Positions 19,016 to 31,725 are shown, numbered from the stretch's first letter. The stretch: 64,000 nt of DNA from Bicyclus anynana (GCF_947172395.1 NC_069093.1:17395561-17459560); one strand, 5' to 3'. Program-made: numbers and translations. Notes: a model not told the origin generated them from the letters alone.

Positions 19016-19325
19016 ACGTACCGACTAAACTAAAAAGCGAAAAAAACATCATATTATGTTCTACCTATTGATCAGTTTGAAGGCGGTGCTAAACCCGTGT
19101 AGTATTAATTTAAGCCGTTTCAAGAGCTACATGAACACAATCTGAAAAATCTTTATCTTTATGATATTCAGTCATGGCTTGAATTAATACATCACCGGGT
19201 TAGCACTGCCTTCAAACTAATCAGTAGGTAGGACATACTACGAACATAATACGATGTGACTTTTCGCTTTTTAGTTTAGTCAGTACGTTTTATGTTTTTG
19301 AAGTCGATTGAATTTTTTTTAATTT
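18985..19325. repeat. Large fold-back palindrome
   Basis: The left arm (about 18985-19115) and the right arm (about 19173-19322) are inverted copies. Shared text includes CGACTTTAAAAAC / TTTTTGAAGTCG, ACTAAACTAAAAAGCGAAAA / its complement, and CAGTTTGAAGGCGGTGCTAA / its complement. The loop is about 60 bp. No transposase is present. The arms match single-arm copies at 52850-52960 and 63400-63500. Confidence 0.8.
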
Positions 19326-19329
19326 TTTT

Positions 19330-19550
19330 TTTTTAATTTTAAGTTCCCGTTATATCTAATTGTAGGTAGGTCTTTATCTTTTGAGCAATAACACAGATTT
19401 CATGAAATATGCCACTGATTATGATGATAATACAAATAAAAAATGCTTACTTACCCAAAACGTTTTCACAAACAAAATCAGATACATACTTTCAACTTTA
19501 AAATGTACCCCGGTTGTGTATTGCGTTAGCCGATATTATAATATGGGTTG
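19330..19550. other. AT-rich spacer
   Basis: No gene recognised between the palindrome and the next GC island. Confidence 0.5.
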
Positions 19551-19559
19551 TATAATCTG

Positions 19560-19695
19560 TTCTGCGCAGGCGAGTGCAGGCGTGCAGCGGTCGAGTAGCG
19601 GTGGGCATGCGGTGCGCCGCAGCCAGGCGCGGCTGCGCGGCCGCCGAGTAGCCGCCGCGCGCCGCACGCGCGCCGCACGCGGGCCGCACGCGCAG
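19560..19695 (+). promoter_or_regulatory. Candidate GC-rich non-coding exon ending in a donor
   Basis: A GC-rich block ends in CACGCGCAG|GTACGTCG. The strong donor and plus orientation suit an alternative leader exon. Open frames on both strands are Ala/Arg-rich and explained by GC content. Confidence 0.3.
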
Positions 19696-19829
19696 GTACG
19701 TCGTGACTCGTGTGCCAAGGCTCTGGTGAGTCTTTTTGGGGCAATCGTGTATCTCGGTTACAAGCGGAGGGCCTGCACTTCATTCAATACGAATCAAAGT
19801 TCAATTTGGTTTAGAAAAGATATTTGAAC

Positions 19830-20645
19830 AGCCTAAAGTTGATACAGATAATGAATAATTATCTTTTACAAGGCAGCTCAGGTCGGGCGCATCCCCATTA
19901 TTTCTACTGGCCAGTGAATAAAAACTGAACATATATACTGCTATTGGCTATATTATATTATGTGTATCGAGGTGGTTCGTAGCTGTCTGTTTACCTCACC
20001 GAACGCATTACGAGTCTATCCTCAATGCGTTTCGCTGTATAGTGAGGAACCTTGGTGCTTGATTACTTTTCGAATTTGCAAACGATTTTACTTTTTACCC
20101 CGACTAGTTACAGTTCATAGTCGCTTGGCATTTGTTTTATCGGAACGATTAACTCTGTCTAATCGTTAACTATTATTATAATATAGAGAAAAACAAATGC
20201 GATAGTCGAGTCACTGGCTGTTCAAACAGTAACAAATGAACAATGTTCATATTGTAGTCTAATGCACATCAACACACGGCTTGCTCCGGGATATCCTCGT
20301 TGTAGTCGGTAGTTTGTTAATGTATCTGTTGTAGAATTATGGAGTAGTAATTAGCTCTGTATCAATAATTGTAATATACCTACAAACTACAAATATCAAG
20401 ATAAGTAACGTGAAGGTAATTGCCTATATCGACCTGTGATGTAGACAATGCTCAACAACATTTTATATTGTTGGTTTGATTCCCATTACTGGAAAATATT
20501 TGAGTAATGTGCTTGGCAGTTTTCCAATATGTATATATGTGTATTTATATGTTTATATGTATATATGTGTATTTATATGTTTACATATTAGTACATTATA
20601 ATGTAAGCGCGGTATGTTGAAAATGACAGCCGAGGCGAATATTGC
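19830..20645. other. Intergenic, TATATGTGTATT microsatellite
   Basis: No gene. Around 20526-20586, two copies of a 32-bp TATATGTGTATTTATATGTT-type unit. Confidence 0.5.
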
Positions 20646-20646
20646 T

Positions 20647-20955
20647 AATGTTAGATTTTTAATTATTTAAATAATTATAAATACATAAGACAACATATAA
20701 AAACTCCTTCTTCCAGATAAATGTTTTAATCTGTACTGTTTATTAATGATTATGGTTTTATTCTGAGGTTGGTAGGGTATTGTGATATATACTCTATGGA
20801 AAAAGGAGGCGAACATGTGAATATGTGGCGAAAAGTAAATTTAATTAATGTATTATCCATCTACCAAAGTAACGATTTGTTTAAGAATGAGTAATAAGTT
20901 ATTTGAAATACAGTTTATACATTCCAGCTTGTGCTATTTTATTCCGTTGCTTTTA
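20647..20955 (+). repeat. 309-bp direct repeat, copy 1 (LTR-like)
   Basis: By eye this segment is identical in length and sequence to 26952-27260. It starts AATGTTAGATTTTTAATTAT, contains a TATA-like TTATAAATACATAAG and ends TTCCGTTGCTTTTA. It is followed by TCAGAAGTGGGATG, which could be a primer-binding site. The TG-like start fits an LTR, but there is no terminal CA and no target duplication around the pair. Confidence 0.75.
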
Positions 20956-23900
20956 TCAGAAGTGGGATGTACCTACGAACACGATGTCATTACCTACATT
21001 AAAGTCGATCTACAGAAAGAAAATGTAACGGCATTTAAATGAAGTGTGAATTTGGGAAACAGTGGTTTACATTACGAGAAATGCGATAAAAATCATACGT
21101 GTGTACAACCATTAAGTATGTATACCACTGACGGCTATGGGACGCACGCCGCACTGGTCCCGGTAAAAGTATTTATGCGATGTCGGTTGTCGATGCTTAC
21201 AATATCTAACAAGAATGAAGAAACGTAAACGTAACACACTTATACCATGTTGACGATATTTATGAGCAAAACAGTTAAACAGTCCAACAGCACTCATAAG
21301 AGGATATTATTTGAAAAACTGCGAGAGAACAGAGAAGAACGTGTAAATTAATAACAAAATACAAAGATGCATGTGTGGTGTTAGCTGCAGAGTTATATGA
21401 GATGGAATCCTGTTGGTTTGACGGATGAGAAATACCAATGATGTCTAAATATATTAAACTAGGTGTCTGGTGAGTTTTATTATTTTGATTAAACAGCCTC
21501 ATAAATTATTCAGTTGTGACGAATATGAAATAAAATTACAAAGAATAAATAATCACTAGGTGAAACTAAGTATGGTTGATAGGTTGTCAGTTTGTCTGGC
21601 TTATTGTCAAAACATTTTTGTTAGATGACTATATCTAGGAAACCAAAATCATTTAAGTGAAAAGTACACACACACACACACACATACACACTGCTCAAGA
21701 AATTAACGTATGAAGACAGACCACTCTAGGGTTGTTAGGATGTAGGACACTGGCATAATGTAATATTGAGAAATCTTAATTATAGAACTACATTACATCC
21801 GTTGCTGACATGGGACTAAAATGAATTAACTAAAATATTGTTTTTTTTTGTGCCTGTAACTTCAAACTATACATTTGTTATATGTGAGTTTTTATGACTG
21901 AATAACATAAAAATTAAAAATATATGAAGTTTTATGTAATGGTTCAAGTATTATTTTAGGCCTTGATGTAGGTACCTGATAACAAGTTTTGAGACAGCTA
22001 TTACAATATTTTCAGATAGGATTTGCTTAGATATATCATTATGTAGATTACTGTATGTACTTAATATAAATTTTTTTAAATCTTTTAAGAAATTGGATTG
22101 ATAGATTTCTTGAAAAATAAATTTGTAGTTATGTTTGAAAACCTATTTAACTATTCAAGCGTTGACAACATGCCTTCAGCCTATTTAGTATAGAACAGTT
22201 ATTAACAATCTGCAGCAACACAGTAAATGATTCTTATCCATGAATATTATTATATTCGGCTTATCTACAAGAGTACTAAGAGATATTATGATATTCATCT
22301 TAATGAAATCTTATAATTAATTAAATTGGAGATTTTTTTTAGGGTGATATTAAAAAGTTACTTGTGTGACAATTGAGTAATAAATAATTAATTATAATAA
22401 TATCATTGATCACAAATTGTCTTAGAGCCCAGTCTGTATGGACTTCAAGTAAAGAGACACAGATTGCCATAAATAGGTTGTAAAATATTTGTCTAAGACA
22501 TATTTTGACAGTTTTGTGGGTGGGTGACGTTGGGCTCTCTTTTCATTAATGGTCATGTGCAGATGTATAGATTCTACATACAAGTAAATTAACCATACTA
22601 TTGCTGTTGTTTTAGATTCAATCAATCAGTTTATTATTTGCAGATACACTAGTGTATTTAATCCATGTCTCATTTGTTTATTTCTAGCATTTTATTAGAT
22701 TGCAACATTTTGTATAATTATGAAAATTAGTAATTATTATGGGGTTGTGGTTAGAATTATATATTCGGATGGTTACAATGATATGTGCATAAGGTTTTAA
22801 CTAGGGTATACTAGTACACTAAAGGTAAAAAAAAAAAAAAAAAAAAAATTAGAAAATTCCTTGGCCAACATATTAAGTGGTATAGGTTTTGAATATAGAT
22901 TTGTATTGGGTCCTTAGGTAGTCAGCACATTTGTGCATCTACAAAGTGCACGCCACCGAGTTGTTGGTACCTGCATGCAACTGATGGGTGGTCTGCATCA
23001 AGTATGAATCAATATAGAGACTTAAATCATTACATTAGTAAAATAATTAATGGATATAGCCAAAAAAAAAAAAAAAAAAGAAATTTAACAGAATTAAAAA
23101 AAAGAATATACTAAAATTAATGAATAGGTAAAACCTCTGATAGCAAACTAGAGGTATATAACAAAGGGGGTGGTCTGGTCTAAGACAGGTTTATGCTACT
23201 ATTATTACAAAAAAGGGGGTAGTCTGAAGATAATTATACAATACATAGTCAAATATCATCTTTTCTTATCTAGTGATAACTACTAGGATTGGATTACATA
23301 CTAAAATTATTACAATCATAAATCGCAATATTTTCAAGAAGTCTTTATTATCATTAAAAAAAAAAGCATTTCTTTAAGAGAAAGAGTCTTTTGTCTGAAT
23401 TAAAGTAAATTGATAGATTAACACATGTTTAACATTTTATTTCATTTTATGTACCGGGTCTAAGGTTCATTCAATTATAGACTGATTTTCTCTTGGATGC
23501 TAGGTATGCTAGTTATGTTAAATTAAATTATTTGTCAAACAAGTATGATATTTATCTGAACGATTAAGTGACTGAGCTATGTGATACTGTGTGAAAATAT
23601 TTGATTACAGATCCGAGATGCATGGATATTGATTGATGAATATGGGATATATGAGATTCTCATGATAATCATCGGGTTGAACACAGCCCTATTCGACAGT
23701 TGACCCAAATCACAAAGATGAGAGAAGTTACACTATGTATTGATAACACACGATTTAAATTTAGTATTTTTATTTATGATATGATGATATTATAATTATG
23801 TATTATATTGAGAGTTATTAGTTTTGATATCATATATACATATATTTTAAATATTTGCTCACATCCATGATGTTATTCATTAATTATGACTTACTGATGA

Positions 23901-25005
23901 CGATTTGTGTTTTGGTAAAATTTTAATATAAGGATAGATGTATTACACAGGCCGACACGATTTTCGTTGTCCAAGATATAATTATTTTTTTCCTACTGAT
24001 TTTGTAGTGCTGATTACGAAATCAGACCTAATTTTATCATATCACATCAGATTTTTAGTAAAATTAATATATTCGCTAGTTTTGATTTTTCAGTGAAATT
24101 TTCGAGTTTTGGCACTCTTTCTTTGAATTAAGCAACCTCTCATGAGAAATTACTTCAGTTATAACAACGACACACCTATTTGTAACGCGTTTCGTGGAAA
24201 TAAGCTGTTATAGTGCCTTTGTTAAAAAAAAAATATATATATATTTTAGTTAATGGTTTTTTTTGTTGTTGGAAAACGTCTGATAAACATAACGTCTTCT
24301 ATAAAGTGTCACAATAGTCCAGATATATTTTGTTACATTTGTTGAAACTTTATGATTCTAAGCAAAAACTGAAAAATTTGTGGAAAATATGTATAATAAA
24401 TATGTAGCTTCTTTTGACTTCAAAATACAAATAAAATCGTGGACTCTGCAGTTTGTACTAATCGTGTTGAACAATTAAGGCAGTGGACACTGGACATACA
24501 GCAAAAGACAATCTCTACCTTTTGGTACTACCTATGATATAGTGAAAGCAAGACAATCATACAGATATTGTTATTTTTGCTGTATGTTAGAAGCTTTTAA
24601 AGTAAAATTTGTTTTCCTTTTTGTAAAAAAAAAATTGATGTGATAGAGTAATTGTGCAGGTATTTTTGTGTTCAACATACTATAAATTACTGATAATTTT
24701 TACTGAAATCAAAACAACGTTCAAAAAGTATTCATTTGTCGGCCGGTGTTATCGATAATATTTTAGATAGTATTATAGTATAGTAGTGTTCTGACGACTA
24801 ATATACCGTTATTTGTTTTGTGAATGATTATGGATATATTTGTTGTATAATAATTTCTCTATTGATTATTACACAGCAAAATAAAATAAATAAATAAATA
24901 TAAAAAGATTCCAACGAATTGATAAACTCCTTTTTTTTGAAGTCGTTTAAAAATGTATGTATATGTATTTATATCTGATTTTATATTTTGATTATCTTCT
25001 ATCAC
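20956..25005. other. Interior between the 309-bp repeats, no coding region
   Basis: AT-rich. Holds a CA microsatellite (about 21668-21685) and poly-A runs at 22828-22849 and 23061-23079. No gag, pol or other ORF above 100 codons occurs, so if this is an LTR element it is a non-coding one. Confidence 0.5.
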
Positions 25006-25445
25006 ATGTCATCTGGAAGTCTAACACGATCATGAAGTCCTGTAACTATATTAGTTCTGAACTTGATGGTGAGGGGTTCGGTGCAGATGCAACACATCAT
25101 CTGGAAGTCTAACACGATCACGAAATCCTGTAACTTTACTAGTTCTTGACTTGGTGGTGAGGGGTTCGGTGCAGATGTCACACATCATCTGGAAGTCTAA
25201 CACGATCACAAAGTCCTGTAACTTTACTAGTTCTTGACTTGGTGGTGAGGGGTTCGGTGCAGATGTCACACATCATCTGGAAGTCTAACACGATCACAAA
25301 GTCCTGTAACTTTACTAGTTCTTGACTTGGTGGTGAGGGGTTCGGTGCAGATGTCACACATCATCTGGAAGTCTAACACGATCACAAAGTCCTGTAACTT
25401 TACTAGTTCTGGACTGGGTGGTGAGGGGTTCGGTGCAGATGCCAT
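25006..25445. repeat. 88-bp tandem repeat, five copies
   Basis: Units begin with ATCTGGAAGTCTAACACGAT at 25011, 25099, 25187, 25275 and 25363. Each ends in GAGGGGTTCGGTGCAGATG. Outer copies are more diverged than inner ones. Minus-strand open frames across it are a by-product of the repeat. Confidence 0.95.
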
Positions 25446-25785
25446 GAATCGATGATGACGAATTTGACAAATATAAATAATGTTTTGAAATGATGAAAAT
25501 AGATAAGTTGATTGACAAAAGCTTCACATGAACATTATGTTTATTTATAATATGTATCACTCTTATTCTTATTTAACATTTTTATGATAAAAGTATATAG
25601 AAGAAATCAAGAATTTCATTATAGTTTGATTGGATTCTTTTAAATAACTCATGGGATGCTGTGTGATAATTAATTATAAAATTTTATTGTTAACATTGTT
25701 CTATTTATAGTTGATATTATAGTAATGTCATAATTTCATGATATTCTTGTGTTGTTTGGGGACAAACTTTTAGTAAGGATGGCCG
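25446..25785. other. AT-rich spacer between two arrays
   Basis: No gene seen. Near 25757-25790, GGGGACAAACTTTTAGTAAG followed by GATGGCCGAATATTAG resembles the text just before the second 309-bp repeat (GAGGACAAACTTGTGTAG, then TATGGCCGAATGTTAG). Confidence 0.5.
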
Positions 25786-26246
25786 AATATTAGAAGATAA
25801 AGACATTACATTTGTAAATATTACATATCGTCTATGCTTTAAATTAATCTACTACTCTGTCTAAGTTAATTACAATATTTAATAAGTCTCTGTCTAGAGT
25901 AAAGCTCCCTCTTGTCATCTGGAAGCTCAGACAAATATTAGAAGATAAAGACATTACATTTGTAAATATTACATATCGTCTATGTACTTAATGCTTTAAA
26001 TTAATCTACTACTCTGTCTAAGTTAATTACAATATTTAATAAGTCTCTGTCTAGAGTAAAGCTCCCTCTTGTCATCTGGAAGCTCAGACAAATATTAGAA
26101 GATAAAGACATTACATTTGTAAATATTACATATTGTCTATGTACTTAATGCTTTAAATTAATCTACTACTCTGTCTAAGTTAATTACAATATTTAATAAG
26201 TCTCTGTCTAGAGTAAAGGTCCCTCTTGTCATCTGGAAGCTCAGAC
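25786..26246. repeat. About 150-bp tandem repeat, three copies
   Basis: Copies start with AATATTAGAAGATAAAGACA at about 25788, 25934 and 26091. The first unit is shorter because it lacks TACTTAATG. Each unit ends CTTGTCATCTGGAAGCTCAG, sharing TCATCTGGAAG with the 88-bp array. Confidence 0.92.
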
Positions 26247-26247
26247 A

Positions 26248-26440
26248 TACATAAGACCTACCTCGCTAGATGTTGTTTTTTTTCGTCAAAGTACATGATT
26301 TACTTGTATGATCTAATGCGATTATAAGAACTGTCTCTGTAGAATCGAAGTTTCATAGTTATAACTTTATATTAACATAACTTTTAGTTTAGTTTAGGAA
26401 TGACAAAATGACAGACAATTTTGTCATGAATTTGGGTAAT
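26248..26440. mobile_element. Diverged relative of the nested hAT MITE
   Basis: Shares AGACCTACCTCGCTAGATGT, GTCAAAGTA and ATCTAATGCGATTATAAG in the same order with the MITE at 4038-4354. Ends are not clear. Confidence 0.55.
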
Positions 26441-26951
26441 TGGACTGAATCTGGAAGTGATTGAAGATTGAATTTATTTCAAATTTGTAAAAACAAGAAT
26501 TAGTTTAACTGAATTTAAGTGTTTGGATTTTTATCAATAGAATCACTATCAAAATCTGTATAGGTCTGTATTCACAATTTGTAAATATTGAATGAGAAAT
26601 CTGTTAAACTATAATTATATTAATTCTTAAAGAATAATTAAATGTATTGTAGGGTGTTTCAACATATTGTTAAATCAAGGTTTAAAATTAGAAAATATCT
26701 GTAATGACAAAATTGAATTTTACTACTTGTAAATCAGTGAATTTAGCAAGTAGTAATAATAATAGATTAATTGGGACTCACTTTTGTTATAATTAGAAAT
26801 TATTGGAGAATTAATGAGTTGTGGTAATAAACATAAATTAAAATTTTAAATACTATGAGACATAGTTCAGTGAATCTTTATAATAATGTAATGTTAGAAT
26901 TTATTTGTGTTTACAAAGTTTGAGGACAAACTTGTGTAGTCAGTATGGCCG

Positions 26952-27260
26952 AATGTTAGATTTTTAATTATTTAAATAATTATAAATACATAAGACAACA
27001 TATAAAAACTCCTTCTTCCAGATAAATGTTTTAATCTGTACTGTTTATTAATGATTATGGTTTTATTCTGAGGTTGGTAGGGTATTGTGATATATACTCT
27101 ATGGAAAAAGGAGGCGAACATGTGAATATGTGGCGAAAAGTAAATTTAATTAATGTATTATCCATCTACCAAAGTAACGATTTGTTTAAGAATGAGTAAT
27201 AAGTTATTTGAAATACAGTTTATACATTCCAGCTTGTGCTATTTTATTCCGTTGCTTTTA
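26952..27260 (+). repeat. 309-bp direct repeat, copy 2 (LTR-like)
   Basis: Identical by eye to 20647-20955 and in the same orientation, 6,305 bp downstream. Followed 18 bp later by a hAT element. Perfect identity implies a recent event: an LTR-type insertion, a segmental duplication or an assembly artefact. Confidence 0.75.
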
Positions 27261-27270
27261 CTATATACAT

Positions 27271-28410
27271 ATAGTAAGCAGAGATGTACAAAATGGTTTT
27301 AAAAAAGTACAAAATACTTTTGAGATTTACTATTTCAAATGCAAAATACCAAATAGGTTTGCGTTTGGTATTTTAAATGCTAAATGCAAAATAGGTATTT
27401 TCAAAATAAAATACCTTTTGATCAAATCACAGATAATTTGTATTTATCATGAGAAATGGAGACAGCCGAACAAAAACGTTCGTCATAATGTTCGTCGTTT
27501 TCGTGTGACATTGTCACTCGTCAAGACTAAAGGCGCGCACTTTGACCAACGAAGAAAAAAAATAAAAAACCAGCCTAGCACGTGTCGGGCCACGCGCAGA
27601 GTAGAGTTCCGTAGATTGAATGAGCAGTTTAATTCCTTATGTAATGCACAAAAATACCGATAACAGCTTCTCTCTTCTACCACACCATGTGATAGAAGAT
27701 AAAAAATTCATCCTCACTTTGCATGTAGGAAAGAACCCCAAAAACAACGTTTTTTCGAAATTTCTTTTTACTACTGTATAAATGTAATTAATACGCATGC
27801 ATATCCATACCAAATTTCAGCTTTCTAGTTTAAACAGACTCTGAGATATCTTATTTTATTTGCAGCTTTGCCTTTTTAATTAACTTATAATTTATTTTTA
27901 ATTAATAATTTTAACCTAAAAAATTAATTTTAAAGATTTTATTATATGACTTTGTTTACATTTTAATATACACACTCATGCTAATTTACAGATTTCTAGT
28001 AATTATAGTCACTGCGCTAAGCCGCGGACGGACGAACGGACGGACAGACAGACGGACATAGCGAAACTATAAGGGTTCCTTGTGGACTACGGAACCCTAA
28101 AAAGCCCTTTTTAGGGTTCCGTACGGCGCAAGGCTAGCAGGCGCCTCTATTGGTCAAATTCGGCAATACAAGCGTCATTCGTTCATTTCGTTTTCTTTGA
28201 CAGTTAAGTTAGCAAAATTAATCACAAATTATTTTGCATTTTGAAATGAATATTAAAAATACAAAATACATCTCGAAAGGTATTTCAATAAAATACAAAA
28301 TGCTTTTTACTAAAAAGCATTTAAATGCAAAATACAAAATAGGTATTTTGCATTTTGTATTTGCATTTTAAATAGAAGTATTTCAAATAAATCACATCTC
28401 TGATAATAAG
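27271..28410. mobile_element. Non-autonomous hAT element, 1.1 kb
   Basis: The element is 27279-28402, with ends CAGAGATGT and ACATCTCTG. Near-perfect 8-bp duplications flank it: ATAGTAAG (27271-27278) and ATAATAAG (28403-28410). AAATGCAAAATAC-type subterminal repeats occur on both sides. The middle holds another lepidopteran repeat (from GCACGTGTCGGGCCACGCG to ACTACGGAACCCTAAAAA). No transposase. Confidence 0.8.
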
Positions 28411-28680
28411 GCAGCAGAGGCTGTAATTATCAAACAGCACGTATGCCATACGACGTATTATGACACATTTACATACTTTGACCACAATTTCTGAAAATGA
28501 ATTTGCACCTTTGCCTGTTTTCCATATGATGACATTTTGATACGCTTGCCATTTTTGCACAGTTAGCGAAGTGCGTGCGTGTTTCTGTTACAGATTTTAT
28601 TGTCAAAATTATTCAAATAAAAGAATTAAATGTTTATTTTATTATATTTTATCACACAAAGTAGATTTTTTTTCTGACAT
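28411..28680. repeat. Dispersed repeat, copy 1
   Basis: Text from GCAGAGGCTGTAATTATCAA through TTTTGCACAGTTAGCGAAGT and on to TTATTGTCAAAATTATT recurs, diverged, at 29670-29985 in the same orientation. Confidence 0.75.
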
Positions 28681-28719
28681 ACAAACTCTTTGCTAAGATT
28701 TTATTAAAAAGTACCTTTC

Positions 28720-28850
28720 GTTTTTAGACGGATAATAAAGGTTTTATATTATTTACGAGTACAGTACACTAGCGGACGCCCGCGATATAAGATACATTAC
28801 GATATTGAAATTGGTAAAATAATAGCTGATACTTTACGAGCAAATGTGTT
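28720..28850. repeat. Dispersed repeat with embedded Helitron 3' fragment
   Basis: A copy of the family at 1545-1690. Inside it at 28769-28787, CTAGCGGACGCCCGCG is the start of an inverted Helitron 3' end, perhaps a failed or deleted insertion. Confidence 0.6.
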
Positions 28851-29665
28851 AGAGAAATATATTATTGATAAAATCAGCTTCAGCACCCATAACAAAGATT
28901 GTACGCTTACTTTGGGGCTACGTAGTGATGTGTGTAGTGTATTGTTTAAGTACCTACATTTATTTATTTGTTTGATATCTCAGATCAAACATGACTTGCG
29001 TTCGGGCTACAGGCACAGAAAACATATGTACAAGTACAGGTTCGAGTCCAGTGAAAGGGGACCTGAACACCCAACACGTATCTATTGCAATTAACTTTCT
29101 TCTTTACAGAAAAGATAATATTTCCCTTTTAACTTCGTGACATAGTGCGCTTTGCCTAGTTAGACATATTCACTAGAGCGGGTTGGCTATTCAATTACTT
29201 CTATTCAGCTTTGAAACCTTTCTACAAATTACTGACTTCGACACGACTATTGTGAGTGTGTGTGTAAGTGTGTGTGTGTGAGGCATTCAGTGGAACGAGG
29301 ATAAGCCAATTAGTTGCTGCATTCTTTCATGTTTGCTGCTTATAGTTCACTCATTTACTCGGAAGAGTGGAACTAATAGGAACTGATTGATCAGTGTACA
29401 CGTACGATAACTGTTATCAGTTGTCAGCGGCGCTGGTTCTACTACACATTACTGGGAAACGTCTAGTTATTTCATTCCTTTTTTTTACTCGACTGCGTTA
29501 TGTTTCTAGCGCGTATCTTGTATGTATGTATGTAACTATGTAATATTCTTTATTACCTCATATCTTCCAAACCGCTGAACGGATTTACGTAGTTAATATA
29601 TCGTTAGTATAACTTGATAGGTGTGTTCTTAGATAGGTGAAATAAAAAATAAATAATGCAAGCTT
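28851..29665. other. Intergenic, no gene seen
   Basis: A GT-rich microsatellite at 29250-29281 and a TATG run at 29520-29535. Short ORFs only. Confidence 0.5.
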
Positions 29666-29667
29666 TA

Positions 29668-29985
29668 GTAAGGAAGCAGAGGCTGTAATTATCAAAGCGC
29701 ACGTATGTCATACGACATTTTATAACACATTTGCGAGGAAACACACTTTGAACACACTTTCTTAAAATGAATTTGCATCTTTGCCTGTTTTCCATAAGAT
29801 GACATTTTGATACGCTTGTCATTTTTGCACAGATAGCGAAGTGCGTGCGTTTTTTAGGCAAAAATACAGTTGTTACAGATAAATGGTTACAGATAAATGT
29901 TTGTCATTTATTGTCAAAATTATTAAAATTAAAGAATTAAATGTTAGTTATTATATTTTATCTCACAAACTTCATTTCGTTCATA
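29668..29985. repeat. Dispersed repeat, copy 2
   Basis: Diverged partner of 28411-28680, with extra bases including GTTACAGATAAATG twice. Confidence 0.75.
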
Positions 29986-29989
29986 AAAT

Positions 29990-30560
29990 GTTGAGCAGTT
30001 TTCTGTCATAAAAACTCTTTGCTAAGTTTTAAAAAAGTACCTATTAAGTAATGCAGACTAAAATCATTTTATCCAATATTGGTCCCGACTGTTTTCTATT
30101 TGCTTTCTACTAATTCTGGACTGAGCTTTTTTTTATATTTTATACACTCGGGTTTTTTATTTTTTTATTGTTTTATTTATTATTCAGAGAGAAAACGAGT
30201 ACAATAAGAAACTTAAGTTATCCCAATAACTACACAAATCATGCCCACGTGGAATGGTATTGCCGTAAGGCAGCCGGGCTGCTGCTTTGTCCAAACGATG
30301 AGCCAGCCCTTCAGCCTAGTCACCAGTCGAGACAACCAAAAGCGTTAGCTTTTAGCGTTTTCTGTTCTGTGGAGGCAACTAGAGGCGCGGTGAAATAATT
30401 CGGACAATTCTTTGGCACTTCTTTTCATTTCTGGGAGTCCAGGGATTTCAATTCTGGACTGAAAGATCTAGATATCCATAATATTACAAATTATTTAGAT
30501 TTATATACACCGCTTACACACAGTCGAAAGGACTGAGGTGACGGAGGTGTACCCTGTGCG
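29990..30560. other. Intergenic with a GC patch
   Basis: Positions 30240-30400 are GC-rich and open for 76 codons on plus, but the translation has no recognised domain. Confidence 0.4.
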
Positions 30561-30567
30561 AGCCAGC

Positions 30568-30615
30568 GTCACACGCCACACGCCACACGTCACACGTCAC
30601 ACGTCACACGTCAGC
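30568..30615. repeat. Short tandem repeat (CACACGTC/CACACGCC)n
   Basis: About six copies of an 8-bp unit, CACACGCC changing to CACACGTC. Confidence 0.9.
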
Positions 30616-31725
30616 CACCCGTCGGTCTGCAGTGTACAGAGTGATAACGAGCGCGGGCGGAGACAGTTAAGCCGGAAAAGAATATAGATAACAATCAACT
30701 TAGAGCCTAAAGGCCAATAAACTGAAAGGCCTGTTTCAACACCTCAGTTTATTGTCGCATGTAGCTAATCAAACGGCCTGTGCTGCAGGAATTTAATAAG
30801 ATATGCCTACATTTTTATTGTTTCCGGGTAATTGACTCAATATCATAAACATCGAGGTATTTTGTAGAATGTATAGAACCATCGTTAATATTCATCTGAT
30901 TTAGTCGCCCTAGACTTACTGGTTAATAAAAAAAATATAAGTTCCGTTTTTGTACTAAGTACGTTCGGAATCCTAACAACCAACGTAGCCACAGATCAAA
31001 CTTGTTTATTCTTTATATAAAAGGAAAACGAGATATAAGAAGTTAACACTTGCTTTGCTTCATCAAACTGTCCTGTTCAGGATTACGCACTCGTTGGGTA
31101 CATTGTTATTCAAAATAGGTAAGTAGTAAAACGAGACGGTACCTTAATAATATGTCGCCATATAACGTCGGTATGTCAATAGAAATGGGACGTCTGTCTA
31201 AGTTTTTAACTTAAAAGCATTATAATTACGTCATAGTTACTTTCTGTGCAGGTAAATAGCTGTAATTTGTCATGGTTATAATTAGTTAAGCGTTGGTGAC
31301 GCATACAAGTTGTAAAATAAAATCTCGAAACAAGTAATCGAGTAATATCGACTGACGTTCGAAACTATAGACTTTTGTTTATCACAACGCGCTTCAGTTA
31401 GCCTTCATCCAACCATTTCCTCCTTTGACGATATATTAATAAAAAGCTTTCCTTCCAAGATTAATCTTGCAAACAGAAACTGAAATTCTCTCTGTAGGTG
31501 CTCAGAGAAGCTCAGCTTCCTCCGTACGGTGGTAGACATTCATTGTGGGACAAAGATATCTCCCATTATGAATAGATTAAACGTAAGTGGACGATAGATC
31601 ACCGTTATTTGTTTTATAGTTTAGGAAAAGTAACTGTATGGTGACAAAGATTTTGAATTTATTTTGGATTTAAATTTTTGTTTTTCATCTGAAATCAGTG
31701 TTTACAACATTGTAACAGTAGAGAG
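30616..31725. other. Intergenic, no gene seen
   Basis: AT-rich with no recognised repeat. Confidence 0.45.

Noticed and set aside
25051..25269. Minus-strand ORF with repeated LTT(K/Q)SRTSKVTG
   Set aside because: Read-through of the 88-bp array; period not divisible by three and units drift.
20647..27260. Complete LTR retrotransposon
   Set aside because: Direct repeats are present, but there is no gag/pol, no CA terminus and no target duplication, so kept only as an LTR-like candidate.
27208..27663. 151-codon plus ORF spanning repeat borders
   Set aside because: Crosses the 309-bp repeat and the hAT end; no conserved domain.
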